From Lepidodermella squamata (Eukaryota > Gastrotricha): a DNA stretch of 64,000 nucleotides. The notes under the pieces are model-generated. The model made no database searches and was not told the origin of the DNA. It worked only from the letters and a program-made list of their open reading frames with translations. The stretch covers positions 1,884,905-1,948,904 of the forward strand of contig JBLDXI010000011.1 of the NCBI GenBank assembly GCA_047495785.1, read 5' to 3'. The translations under genes were made by a program, and so were the position numbers. Below, piece by piece: positions 46,216-57,281 of the stretch (the stretch's first letter is position 1; every line of letters begins with the position of its first letter).

Positions 46216-49115
46216 ATCCATTTTCCTATTGGTCGATCTGCGCACCGGTTCACGGTCTGTTGCGCAACATTACACCGTCATTTTAACATTTTTTTCGAAT
46301 CGTATCCAGGCCCTTTTTCATCATCGTCGTCGTTTTCATATTCACCACATTTATTTTATTATTTATTTCAGGGCTGCAAAACCTCCCGTAAATTTCCCGC
46401 TAATTTTGAGCAATTTATTGTAATTTTTCAAAAACTTTCGCGGCCGAATTTCCCGCGCACCAGGTGCGACATTTTCGCATTTTTCGCACCCCTGATTTAT
46501 TTTTCCGATGATTGTCAAAAATTTGTAATTTCAAAATGTTGTCTTCGCCACATTTTTCGCGCGGCGGGCAGCCGATTTGTTTTTTTTATATAAGAATTAT
46601 TTATCATTTTTATTGCTAATTAACTCGCGCACGAAATTTTAATTTTTCATTTTGCAGATTTTTCGCGCATATTGGATTTTGCCTGCGTGACAACAACAAT
46701 TAGCTATTTTCACGCTATTAAAAGAACTCTAACGTCTAATTTTATGAAATATTTATAAACATATTTTCGATCGCAATGTTTAATGTTCGATCGCAATAAA
46801 GAATTTCATTTTCGTATAATCGCGCACACTGAACTCGCGTGTGCAAAAAATAGGTGTGTGAAGTTTTGCATTGTTATTAACACCCATTGCGCGACTTATT
46901 TCTGCGCGACTTATTACTGCGCGACTAACACCCATATATCAATTATGCGTGCGTGTTAAATACGCTGTTACGCGGTGTACAGAACTTGACTGACAGTGTG
47001 CAGATGAAGGAAAAAGATTTTTTAAAAGTGAAGTTATTTTCAAGTTTTCAATGGTTAATCGCACTTTAGAACAAACCTTTAGCAGCTGGAAAAACGTATA
47101 AATGATTTATTTATCGAATAACGAATATTTGATGGAAATTCGACGGAAATGACGTGAAAAGATGTAAAAGGGGAAAAGTGTAAAGCGTAGAAATGGCAGA
47201 TGGCTGGGGCACCGCCCGGCCAAATAACCTACCTGATTACTAACTTCATGAGATAAAAATCCGCATCCTGAAATTAAATGATGAAAAGCAATGATTTCGT
47301 GTAAAAAGTGTGAAGATACATGAAAAAAACAGTGTAAAGTATTCAAACTTGGCCTGCACTCTTTGAAGCCTGAAATTTTTAAAAGTGCGAGCAGATAACC
47401 GGCGCGCCGTTGACTGCGCGGCGCCTTTGAGTGTGACCGCGCGGCGGCTCGCCTTTGTGATGCAACCAGCGCCAAAGCTGTCAACGCAGTGTAGTCTCTG
47501 CGTGCCCTTATTACCGCCTTAATTTTTTACATCGTTTTTGCTATTTTCATTTCATCATTTTATTTACATGATAGATTATTGACGGCGTTGATCCTTGACG
47601 ATTAATCATGGTGGTGTTAAATTGTCCACAGATGTAGCCAACGGGTTAGATAATGACTAATAAATGACGTTGTCATGATACTTGAACTGAGTGTATTTAA
47701 TAAAATATAATCGCCGCCGTCTTATTCAGCTGGTGCTAGTAATTGGCACCTGGATTGAAAGAAGTGAAGTGTTCGGGTATCCCGTGGCGCGGTCGCGACA
47801 CGTGTGCGAGTGAAGTTGCGGTGCGAGGACACGTTCGAAATAGCCGAGGTGTAAAATCACGGACCGTGAAAAAGTGCGTCTGTTGGCCCGCCCACTTCGA
47901 CCGCGCCGTCGTTCTGTTATCGAGCGAAAAATCTAGGCGCGAAATTTAAATTTTGGCGCCCAAAAAGTAGGCGGAGCTTGATTGGCCGTCGCAGCCAACA
48001 CCTCAATATTGTTGTCTCCGGCGGCAGCGGCGACTTTTTATTACACGCAATAATTTCCACTTTCGTATTATTTGACCCTATACCACTCGCCGGCCTCGCG
48101 CGATGTGTCCGTATTATTTTTCTTCATTTTCAAAAGTCTCCCGACCAGCCTTGATTTTACTCCTTATTTTATGTCAATAATTTCATTCTTTGTAGGTAGT
48201 TTCTCACTACAGCAAATTATTTTTCAAACTTTCCAGTTCCCCGTGTTGAATGTCATTATTCATGAATCGCCGTTCTTTTCATTTTTAGATTGCAGCGTCC
48301 TAGGCATAATTGCTCATGTTTCCATTTTTTAAGCTGGCAGGTTTATCAACATGTTGAATTGCGGCATTTTTTCATAGCTTCATTCCCGAAATGTTATGCT
48401 AATATGTTCATGCAGGCTCAATTCGCCGGCAGCGCCTAGTTTTCACGTTCAAAAGTTTAGGACATTTATTTTAATGGTGTAAATAATTTCAGATTATTTT
48501 TTTCGCATTGTTTTTTAGCGTTAAGTTTTGTGTTTTATTTTTATACGTTATTAGGTGTAGTGCTCGAAGTTATTTCAGCTGCAGCATTTTATGCTTGCTA
48601 AATTGTTTTATCAATAAAATTAATTTTATAAAATTGATAAAAAAAATTATTCTTGACCTTTCACCTTATTCCGCCGGAAAACTTATTCCCGTAAAACCCC
48701 GATGGTAACTTGTTCGGTTACTTCCGGTATTTTACCCAGTTAGACCAAATTTCACCACACTTTTTAATCCCATTACTTGATTATTATTCCCGTCATTTTT
48801 TTCTAATTTTCTGGCTATGGCATGTGACTACGTCTCTCATTTTAGAGTTTCTTAACCCTTTTCCGTGAATTTTCTTTGTTTGCGTTACTTATGGGACACG
48901 CTGTAATTATATTAACGCAGCCCTTGTCGTTTGATTATTTTTTTCGAATTGTTTTTTAGCGTTAAGTTGTTTTATATTGATTTATTTTTATACGTTATTA
49001 GGTGTAGTGCTCTGCCCTTTTTCGAATGTCAAATTTGCGAATATACATAAAACTAGCATGAGTCAAATTTAAAAACTTAATTTAAATTCTAAATTTTTTT
49101 AGAAATTTAACTAGC
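46216..49115. other. AT-rich region upstream of the C2H2 gene
   Basis: No convincing exon is seen. A ~70-bp direct repeat (TTTTTTAGCGTTAAGTT ... TACGTTATTAGGTGTAGTGC) occurs at 48500-48575 and 48945-49015, just before the C2H2 gene. A GC-rich patch lies at 47400-47470 and another at 47750-47960. Confidence 0.4.
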
Positions 49116-49962
49116 ATGAGTCAAGCTAAGAAGAGAAGGCGGCCTGATCCTGATGTCTTATTTCGTTGTCCAGTTAGCGGCTGTGGTTTTTTCTCGTCCG
49201 TAATGAATGATTTCGAGGAGCATTTTAAAACCCTGCATCACGAAATTTTGAAATCGCGCCAGCCGCAGACGTTTTTATGCCCGAGGGACTGTCATCATGG
49301 GCCAATTTTGCATATGAAACATTTCAAAGAACATGTCGCTTCATGTAGCGCGCCGATAAGATCGTCGCATGTTTCGAATGTTTCGGAGCCGGAAATTCCG
49401 ATTTTCGTTACTCAACCGCCTATTCCGCAGAAGAAAGCTCGCGTCGAACATGCCGACCGATCTATTCGTTACCAGGAAGTTCGTCTCACTGAACAGGCCA
49501 GTCGCGACGAGGCGAATTTTAACGATGTATTGAAGGATTGTTTGAAGATGCGCATGCGAGGCCAACAAATTCGCGATATTGATGAATATGTTGCTGGCCG
49601 TGTAAATCAATTCCGTATATACGGACAAATGGATTCAGCTCGAGTTCTGACGCCATTGGCTACTGAGCGCAGCCGAAATCGTTACTTCGAGGCGACTGGC
49701 CAGCGCATTAAACCGCAAGAAGTTGACTTCGGTTATGGTCGAAAGGGTTATTATATGCCCTTCCTTCCAACCTTGACTGCTGTGCTTAAAGTCCCATCAG
49801 TTCAAACTCAAATATTCGAGCCACCTGTGGCGCCTGGCGACGGTATTCTAACCGATTTTATTCATGCGGATTTCGCCAAGGAGCTGAGAGAATCATCGGG
49901 CTTCGAACACGTCATTTTTATTCTATTCCATCTCGACGATCTCGGTCTCACCAATGCACAAG
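49116..49962 (+). CDS. Transposon-type C2H2 protein, first coding exon(s)
   Basis: The frame opens MSQAKKRRRPDPDVLFRCPV with a basic N-terminus. Two C2H2-like fingers follow (CPVSGCGFFSSVMNDFEEHF...H and CPRDCHH...HFKEHVASC). The C-terminal part (YYMPFLPTLTAVLKVPSV, DGILTDFIHADF, FILFHLDDLGLTNAQG) resembles a protein family spread in many animal genomes with D..DF...F and Dd.ei.NPLG motifs, usually counted as transposon-derived. A good donor (AAG/GTAAAA) ends the exon at 49962. The next exon is not found: the sequence runs into an inverted piece of LamG-4 at 50057, so the gene is truncated. The last 97 coding bases lie inside the 916-bp inverted repeat. Confidence 0.6.
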
Positions 49963-50781
49963 GTAAAAATTGTTTAATATTCCAAAAAATTTAGAAAATC
50001 TAAAAATATTCAACAATATTCCAAAAATTCAAAAAAATTATTAAATTTAAACAAACAAACAGTCCACTAGGCCGGCCATCGTCGAAAGCTGGATCTCCAC
50101 TACCTTGGCCGCTCACACTTGCGAAGAACGAGACAGAGAATCCGGCTGGTTTCAGCGGTACCATCGTTTTGTAGGCAGCCAGGGTTTTATTATCACTCAT
50201 TTTCATATTGATACAGCAGTAACCAACTGCGAAGCTGAAGTAGCCGGAATCTTCTCCGTATGGCGAACTAGCCTCCAACGAAACACTACTCGATCTGCTA
50301 TCGGGCTTGATTCCGCAGATTGTGTCGTTCAGTTGCGAGTTTCTGTCCAGATAAGGGGCGAATACAAGAGATTTAGGTTGCGGCCATGGAACGCCGAGTT
50401 GCACTGAATAAAGATCAATAAGTTTTTTGTAAAAGGATAGCCAAAACTGTAACTTAGAAACATTAAGCCATGAATAAATCGCTTTTTAACCGAATTACGG
50501 AATTTAGAATCAAAGGAATCTTCTTGACCTACAGCCGTAACATGTCAATTCCTCTCTATGTCTCTATGGTGCAAGAAGCCGAATCGAGAGTACGATTTCT
50601 ACAGGTTAGAAATTTAGCATGTTATCTCGGGTCTTTTGATGTGATGGAAAAGAGCGATTCAAGCGAACTAATTATTGAAAAATTACTTTAAATCCACGCG
50701 GCACATGATTCACAAATCTACAGTAATATTATGACATGAATTTCATAAGTTGAGAATTTTGAAATTTGAAGATGGCTGCGA
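49866..50781. repeat. Left arm of 916-bp inverted repeat
   Basis: This pairs base for base with 52242-53157; every paired position sums to 103023, so there are no indels. It includes the end of the C2H2 exon (49866-49962), its intron start (to ~50056), an inverted copy of the LamG-4 exon 3 start (50403-50057, - strand) and part of LamG-4 intron 2. I found no mismatch in any part compared. The spacer 50782-52241 holds exons 1-2 of LamG-4. Confidence 0.93.
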
Positions 50782-50949
50782 AAAATATTAATTTAATTAT
50801 AAGATATTAGGCTTATTTATTGTTAACGAATGTTGCCTCAATTTTCGCCCATTTAAAACTATTTTCCCAGTAATAACTTTCTTCTGTCCCTGGAAGTGTC
50901 CACACCTGTGTACATAGGTAAATATGCTTTTAATGTAATTATTTGTGTG

Positions 50950-51180
50950 CTATGCATTGAAGAGAGAGATGCTGAAGGACAAAAGCACTTTTCGCGCATT
51001 TTCCAGCACCACCGCTGGCATTATACCTATGGGCATATCTTGAATCACAACTATTTTTTACGAGGCCACGTGCCGTAGATTTGTTTAAGCGTAGCCAGTA
51101 TACAGGCATAGGCTTTGGTCTTTCACAAAAAGCTGTGTCAATAGCATTACTCTACGTTGTGCGTGATATACAAGGCTGCA
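50950..51180 (+). promoter_or_regulatory. LamG-4 upstream module
   Basis: This is the same conserved blocks as upstream of LamG-1 (CACCACCGCTGG, TTATACCTATGGGCATAT, GCTGTGTCAATAGCATTAC), in the orientation expected for a + strand gene starting at 51245. Confidence 0.5.
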
Positions 51181-51244
51181 GTGCTGAAACAATTTCAGTG
51201 TAGCTCAAATTATCGATTATTCATAATTATCTTTAAACTACTTC

Positions 51245-53655
51245 ATGATGAAGCCGACTGACCTTTTGTTACTATCAATCGCGTGTTTAGCATCAGGTAT
51301 GCTTATGCAGGAATAGAAATGCAAACTGTACTCTGCGCTGTTATAAGGTACTGCAGCAGCCACTGCCTGGCCAAGACTCGACGCTTTAGTATTCCATGCC
51401 CAGATGGACAGAAATAACGATTTGAACGATAGAATTTGCAACCTTGCTCCATTAAACAGGAGCTCTTATGCCGCATTTGTCCCAAGAAACAACCCCTTCG
51501 GCGATCTAACTGGTTCGTACTCGTTGAGTACAGACATTGGAAGAAATTGGGACTACTTAACGATCTATCGCCCTGTTCCGATAAAGCCTAGCTTCACACT
51601 ATCGTTTTACCTGAAGTCATTGCCGGACACTGCTGCTGGTTTGCTCGAACTTGAAACTGACAAGTCATTTCTAACAGCTGTCTGCCTGTCAAATGACCTT
51701 ATCGTCAAAGTTTTCGACAAGGACGATATAAATAGGACAATTAGGCTCAACGTCTCAAGCGCTTGCGGGATCGATAGGTGGCGATATTTCGCGATATCCC
51801 ACGACAGTTCAGCGAGCCAACTGACGGCTTATGTCATCGATCCCAAGACTAATTTAACAAAGTCGGCTTCTGGCAATATGTCCAAACCCCTGCTGATCGG
51901 CGGAGACTGGAGTCAGTTAACGCTCGGTGATGCTTTGGATAGGGATGCTTACCGAGAATGGGGATTCCGAACTGGCCAAAACTTGTTCTGCTTCTCGATG
52001 TTCAACGCCGCTCTAAATTCGAGTGAAATCCGCCTATTACCAGAATCGTGCCGCGAAGCTCCTCAGAAATCTCCGACAGTTGACTGCAAGCGTGATGGAA
52101 ACCGTAAGTTCGATGGCTTCCTTCTTAGATTCTGTGATGAAATAATTCGAATTGAATAAGAAATGTCACCTTTTAGTTTCATTTTTAGTGAGCTGCAAAA
52201 ACCAATTTATCCATTGGAAATCTGATAGTTTTCGAAAATTGTCGCAGCCATCTTCAAATTTCAAAATTCTCAACTTATGAAATTCATGTCATAATATTAC
52301 TGTAGATTTGTGAATCATGTGCCGCGTGGATTTAAAGTAATTTTTCAATAATTAGTTCGCTTGAATCGCTCTTTTCCATCACATCAAAAGACCCGAGATA
52401 ACATGCTAAATTTCTAACCTGTAGAAATCGTACTCTCGATTCGGCTTCTTGCACCATAGAGACATAGAGAGGAATTGACATGTTACGGCTGTAGGTCAAG
52501 AAGATTCCTTTGATTCTAAATTCCGTAATTCGGTTAAAAAGCGATTTATTCATGGCTTAATGTTTCTAAGTTACAGTTTTGGCTATCCTTTTACAAAAAA
52601 CTTATTGATCTTTATTCAGTGCAACTCGGCGTTCCATGGCCGCAACCTAAATCTCTTGTATTCGCCCCTTATCTGGACAGAAACTCGCAACTGAACGACA
52701 CAATCTGCGGAATCAAGCCCGATAGCAGATCGAGTAGTGTTTCGTTGGAGGCTAGTTCGCCATACGGAGAAGATTCCGGCTACTTCAGCTTCGCAGTTGG
52801 TTACTGCTGTATCAATATGAAAATGAGTGATAATAAAACCCTGGCTGCCTACAAAACGATGGTACCGCTGAAACCAGCCGGATTCTCTGTCTCGTTCTTC
52901 GCAAGTGTGAGCGGCCAAGGTAGTGGAGATCCAGCTTTCGACGATGGCCGGCCTAGTGGACTGTTTGTTTGTTTAAATTTAATAATTTTTTTGAATTTTT
53001 GGAATATTGTTGAATATTTTTAGATTTTCTAAATTTTTTGGAATATTAAACAATTTTTACCTTGTGCATTGGTGAGACCGAGATCGTCGAGATGGAATAG
53101 AATAAAAATGACGTGTTCGAAGCCCGATGATTCTCTCAGCTCCTTGGCGAAATCCGCGAAATGACTTACAATTCAAGCGATCAGAAGTTGACGGTTTACC
53201 AATTCTATAAAACTAGCACATTGCTTATTTTGGATTACTCGAAAATCACGTTTGATATGAATACAATGTACTCGAATTCGACAATTGTCGATCAGAAGCT
53301 GTTCTACGAATCAGACTCGGCCATTCAATGGGTGCCATCGATTGTAGTTGGAGGGGCTCTAGATCGCGAGAACAATACAAAGTACGGATTGATGGAGAAT
53401 GACAATATGGCCTGTGTTACGATCTACGATTCCCCCTTGTCAGCGAAGGAAATGAGGCAAGTAACCGAAGCTTGCCGATCTCCACCTACTGCTGCTGTTG
53501 GACTTGACTGTAATAGAGATGGCCCTAATGGCCAGCCTAAACTCGTTACAGCTTCTGGTAAATCTAGTTACGGATCTATTAGTGGAGCTAATCGAAGTTA
53601 TGATTCTGAATCTTTACTGGCGTTTTTATGCATCTTGTTAGCTACGGTGATGTAG
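51245..53655 (+). CDS. GPI-anchored double LamG-like protein (LamG-4), exon 3 rearranged
   Basis: Exon 1 is 51245-51296 (signal, KPTDLLLLSIACLASG), exon 2 is 51357-52103 (intact first LamG domain, same length as in LamG-3), and exon 3 starts at 52620. After SGLF (52966), about 50 codons present in all paralogues (EMELANSFLTLHC to the residue before TYNSSDQKL) are replaced by ~190 bp of inverted C2H2-gene sequence. The LamG frame resumes at ~53161. A GT at 52967 and a pyrimidine-led acceptor (ATTCTCTCAG, ends 53139) could remove most of the insert. The product would stay in frame: 553 aa with LLGEIREM bridging the gap. The GPI-type tail (SLLAFLCILLATVM) is intact. Whether the shortened second LamG domain folds is doubtful. 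Confidence 0.7.
52242..53157. repeat. Right arm of 916-bp inverted repeat
   Basis: This is the partner of 49866-50781. Its outer edge (53157) lies 3-4 bp before LamG-4 exon 3 resumes. The inner edge lies in LamG-4 intron 2. Confidence 0.93.
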
Positions 53656-54424
53656 CGTTTTCGAGAGTTTATAGCTTTGGCTATTCATCGTGCTTATACC
53701 GGTAATTTGAGTCTTTAATTCTGGCTGGAAGCCTGTTCATTATTGATATGATTCAGTATCTGATTCAGTATGAAAGTGGCCCGTGCAGTGTTGCGTCACA
53801 ATTATTCGGTGCCCTAGACGTTTACTCGAACTGACTTTCTTCGACTTTCTTAAAGCCAGTCTCATTTGAATATCTCATGTGCGTATTTAAAAAGTTTTAC
53901 GTCTCATGGGATACAAACCTATTCACCTCTATGGGCATCAATAAATGGTTTTTGCTGAGTTATCACATTTTCAATATACGTTTGCAGGATAGAGATGGAG
54001 TGGGCAAAGTGAACTATGACGAGTGTTAAGCTTATAATTTGATTTCGGGCGTTGATGGAGATTCGCATCTTTGAAGATCCCGAAATTCGTTCCGATATAT
54101 TTATTGCAAAGCAGTGAGATACATGGCCAACTTGTGCTACCTAAATTTGTCTTGCCATCATGTATAATTGAAATGGGAATCTTCTGAAATGCTGGAAAGT
54201 TTCAAGTTGCGTTGCATGACTTCAGCAGTTTTGGATGCCACGGTTTACAGAAACACTTCCCTGAATGATTGAATCGAGGTTCCATCCATAACAGTTTTCA
54301 AGGAAGTTTATCAAGTGCAACGAATAGAAATTCCAGATCGCAAACGGAAAAACTTCTGGGCGTTTTTCCTACTAAGAAAAGCCTCTTTGCTAATACAGCT
54401 GCAACCTTTCAAGAGAACAATTAT
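53656..54424. other. Intergenic, 3' flank of LamG-4
   Basis: No gene is recognised here. Confidence 0.4.
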
Positions 54425-54924
54425 CACTTTAACTGCAAAAATAGACTGCGAGGTCCGATATTTGGGTCTTAATCTTGGGCCTGTTAAAAAGTCCTTTTTT
54501 CGGGTCAACCATGCGTCGTAGAGTAGAATGCCTGACAGCAAAATGTAGGCCATGATTCGGCGGTTCTTTTGACACCGAATTCGGAGCCAAAGACTTTCAG
54601 GAACGCACAGAAATCAAACTTGAAAAACACTGAAATTTCGATTGTTGCGCCATAATCTGGGTTTAATAATTAGGTCCAATTCTTTGGTCTGATTTTTGGC
54701 TCGAGTCCAAAATTTCGACGTTATTTCAATGTCATTATCTATGACCTGCTCAGACCTTGTGGCCCCAAATTCGGTGTCAAAAGAACCGCCGAATCATGGC
54801 CTACATTTTGCTGTCAGGCATTCTACTCTACGACGCATGGTTGACCCGAAAAAAGGACTTTTTAACAGGCCCAAGATTAAGACCCAAATATCGGACCTCG
54901 CAGTCTATTTTTGCAGTTAAAGTG
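54425..54924. repeat. Second inverted repeat, ~164-bp arms
   Basis: Arms 54425-54588 and 54761-54924 are inverted copies (paired positions sum to 109349). They show only two mismatches at the inner edge, around a 172-bp spacer. They include AACCATGCGTCGTAGAGTAG and GGCCATGATTCGGCGGTTCT. It is non-coding; the short frames inside mirror each other and are not genes. Confidence 0.85.
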
Positions 54925-55888
54925 TTATCCTCAAGTATCAAGTATTACAGATGATGCCATTACGGAAGCTATGAAAATGTCATTTTTGGTCAGGAACGTT
55001 GTCGCTATTGCATCATCCGTAAACCTGACATCCGACATCACGGTTGCTGTTAGAGGTTTCAAGATATCCTCGTAAAAGTGTAGTTTTGTACTGGCTTAAA
55101 GCTTGAAACCTGGGTGAAACAAAATCTTTTTAAACTTTCGATTAATTTTGATCCCACTTAGCTCTGCTGGACGTGTTATAGGTGATGGCAAAAAATGTTA
55201 TCGTCAAATTCAAAACAGCAAACCGACAAATAAGAATGCTTCATGCTTGCATTTTCTTCAATATCAAATGTCTTCAAAAGAGCAAACGCGAATAGAAGAT
55301 AGGCCGATTTCGCTATATATTTAAAATCAACAGTTGATGCTCACACCTTAGTTTGCTCATCTTCTTACTACATGTGTAGTAAACTGAGTAGTATATGATC
55401 ACTATAGGCATCGGGCTGTGTTTTATGGCTGCATTTGTGGAGTTAGCGATGCCTTTGTTTCGCCGCTTGGCTTTTGTCATTAGCGGCATATACTCTGACG
55501 TGTGAATATCATTTATTGCACTGGCATCTCTTTGCCGCAGGGCATAGGATTGATAGCCACGAAAGTGGAATGAATGGATTATTTTGAATTTTTACTGCTT
55601 GTTTACCAGCATGACTAGTTATTTGACCTGGCTCCGTCTCCGAATTTGCTCATCTCCGAATCAATCTCCAGTAACAACGAAGAATCTCGAAAGTCAAGGG
55701 AAAAAATGTATCGAAAAATGTGGGAAAAGGCAAAACTTCAAAGTGTGCGTGATAATATCGCAAACATTTCGAAAATTCGCATAACTAGAACATGCATCCA
55801 AGAAATTTTCAATTATTTTCGTCAATATTAATTTCCAGATATCCGGATTTTCTTGCTATTCCAAATGATGCTTTAAATCGAAATAATA
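54925..55888. other. Intergenic, nothing recognisable
   Basis: AT-rich with chance frames only. Confidence 0.4.
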
Positions 55889-55890
55889 AT

Positions 55891-56493
55891 ATCTCTCCGT
55901 TGAGCATTTTTGCTCAATTGCACAACTTGTGCTTAATTGAGTGCTCAATCCGTGCTCAATCCGTGCACAATCTGTGCTTAAAGGTTGCTCAACGAGATTC
56001 CAACTGCTCAACGTCCTGCACAACATTATGTCTGACCAGCATAAAGCACCCAAACATTTAAAAAAACTGCGGCAACATTTAATTTTAATTTGTCATAAAA
56101 ACTCTAATTTGAAAATAAAGTTTGATCTTTATTAAAATGCATTTTTATTCCGAATTTTGAGTGAGAAGCCAAGCTAAAAATTTAGACGCTGTGGATAGGG
56201 TAAAAAAATCAAATTTTCGATGAGCTGAAAACAACTTCCAGTTTGTAAATTATCATTGGGTGCTCAATGGGGTGCTCAACAGGTGCTTAACGAGTGCTTT
56301 ACGAGTGCCCAACGAGTGCTTGATGGCTGCTTGAAGAAGCTCAATGTGCTCAATGAGAATGCTCAATTCGCGCTCAACGTGCTCAACGTTGCTGAATGAG
56401 GTGCTTAATCGCGCTCAACGAAATGCTTAAGAATGCTCAACGGAATCAAGCATTCCACCAAACCGGTGCTTAATGCGTGCTCAACAGAGAGAT
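55891..56493. mobile_element. MITE-like element with GTGCTCAAC arrays, ~600 bp
   Basis: The ends ATCTCTCCGTTGAGCA and, inverted, ATCTCTCTGTTGAGCA form terminal repeats. About ten GTGCTCAA/GTGCTTAA units follow the left end (to ~56020) and about twenty precede the right end (56255-56480). The units are mostly in one orientation. The middle is AT-rich and non-coding. The superfamily is unknown. Confidence 0.65.
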
Positions 56494-57281
56494 AAATTGA
56501 AAGTCAGCATTTGAAATTTGAAGTAATCGATTATTGGCTCCATCATCCAAGTTTTATTCCTGCGAATTCATATAACAGCTCGATAACAGATAGCGTAATT
56601 ATCAATTTTGCTATTCGCCGAGATGTGAAATCCCAAAGTCTTGTTGCTAGTTGCTAATCAGAAATTCTGGATTTTATGCTGGATGAATTGCAGGATTGGT
56701 GATAAGAAAACCGAGTTTTCAAAAGTGAGAGGAAAATTCGGTGTCTGACAGACACTTTTCGATGTTTTTTTACAAGAAAAAGATGAACAACGGCAATAAA
56801 CTCAATAGCATGATAATAGCCTCCAGTCCATTGACCATTCTTATTTGCGTTACAACCTCGCCTTTTATTGCTGTTCATTTCGACCATTGCTCCATCAGAT
56901 GAAACACCCCTTTTCAACTTTTTACAGCTGAAGAAATATTATTCAGTAACCCAACTCACAGGCTTCCACAAAATTGATGGCTGAAGATACGTTTACTATC
57001 AGGACGGTATTTTCAGTGGCCCCAGAAGGATTTTCCTCTCAGAGGTTGCAAGATTTTAGCAGAAAAAACTCCCAATCTTTCGTCCATAATTTCAGAATTT
57101 CCAGAATCCAAAAACGATTATTTGCCCTTATCCCAATTTATGGAGATTGTTGAAATTTAATTTGCTGGAATTGGTTTGATTGGTCCATCGACCTCTTTGC
57201 TTTCGGTTACTTGCTTTTTGTATTACTCTATCGTTTTTGACCTAGTCTCTCCAGTATTTTCACCCTTGTAACCTACATCCT
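56494..57281. other. Upstream region of Cys-rich gene P2
   Basis: No repeat or gene is seen; presumed promoter near 57200. Confidence 0.35.

Noticed and set aside
47743-47949. 68-aa frame as an upstream exon of the C2H2 gene
   Set aside because: It is basic and GC-rich, without splice evidence or similarity; it cannot be supported.
49341-49628. 95-aa - strand frame
   Set aside because: It is antisense to the C2H2 gene, which has clear zinc-finger residues on the + strand.
50470-50691. 73-aa frame present identically in both arms of the large inverted repeat (also 52332-52553)
   Set aside because: It lies in LamG-4 intron 2, has no domain, and its identity between arms follows from the repeat itself.
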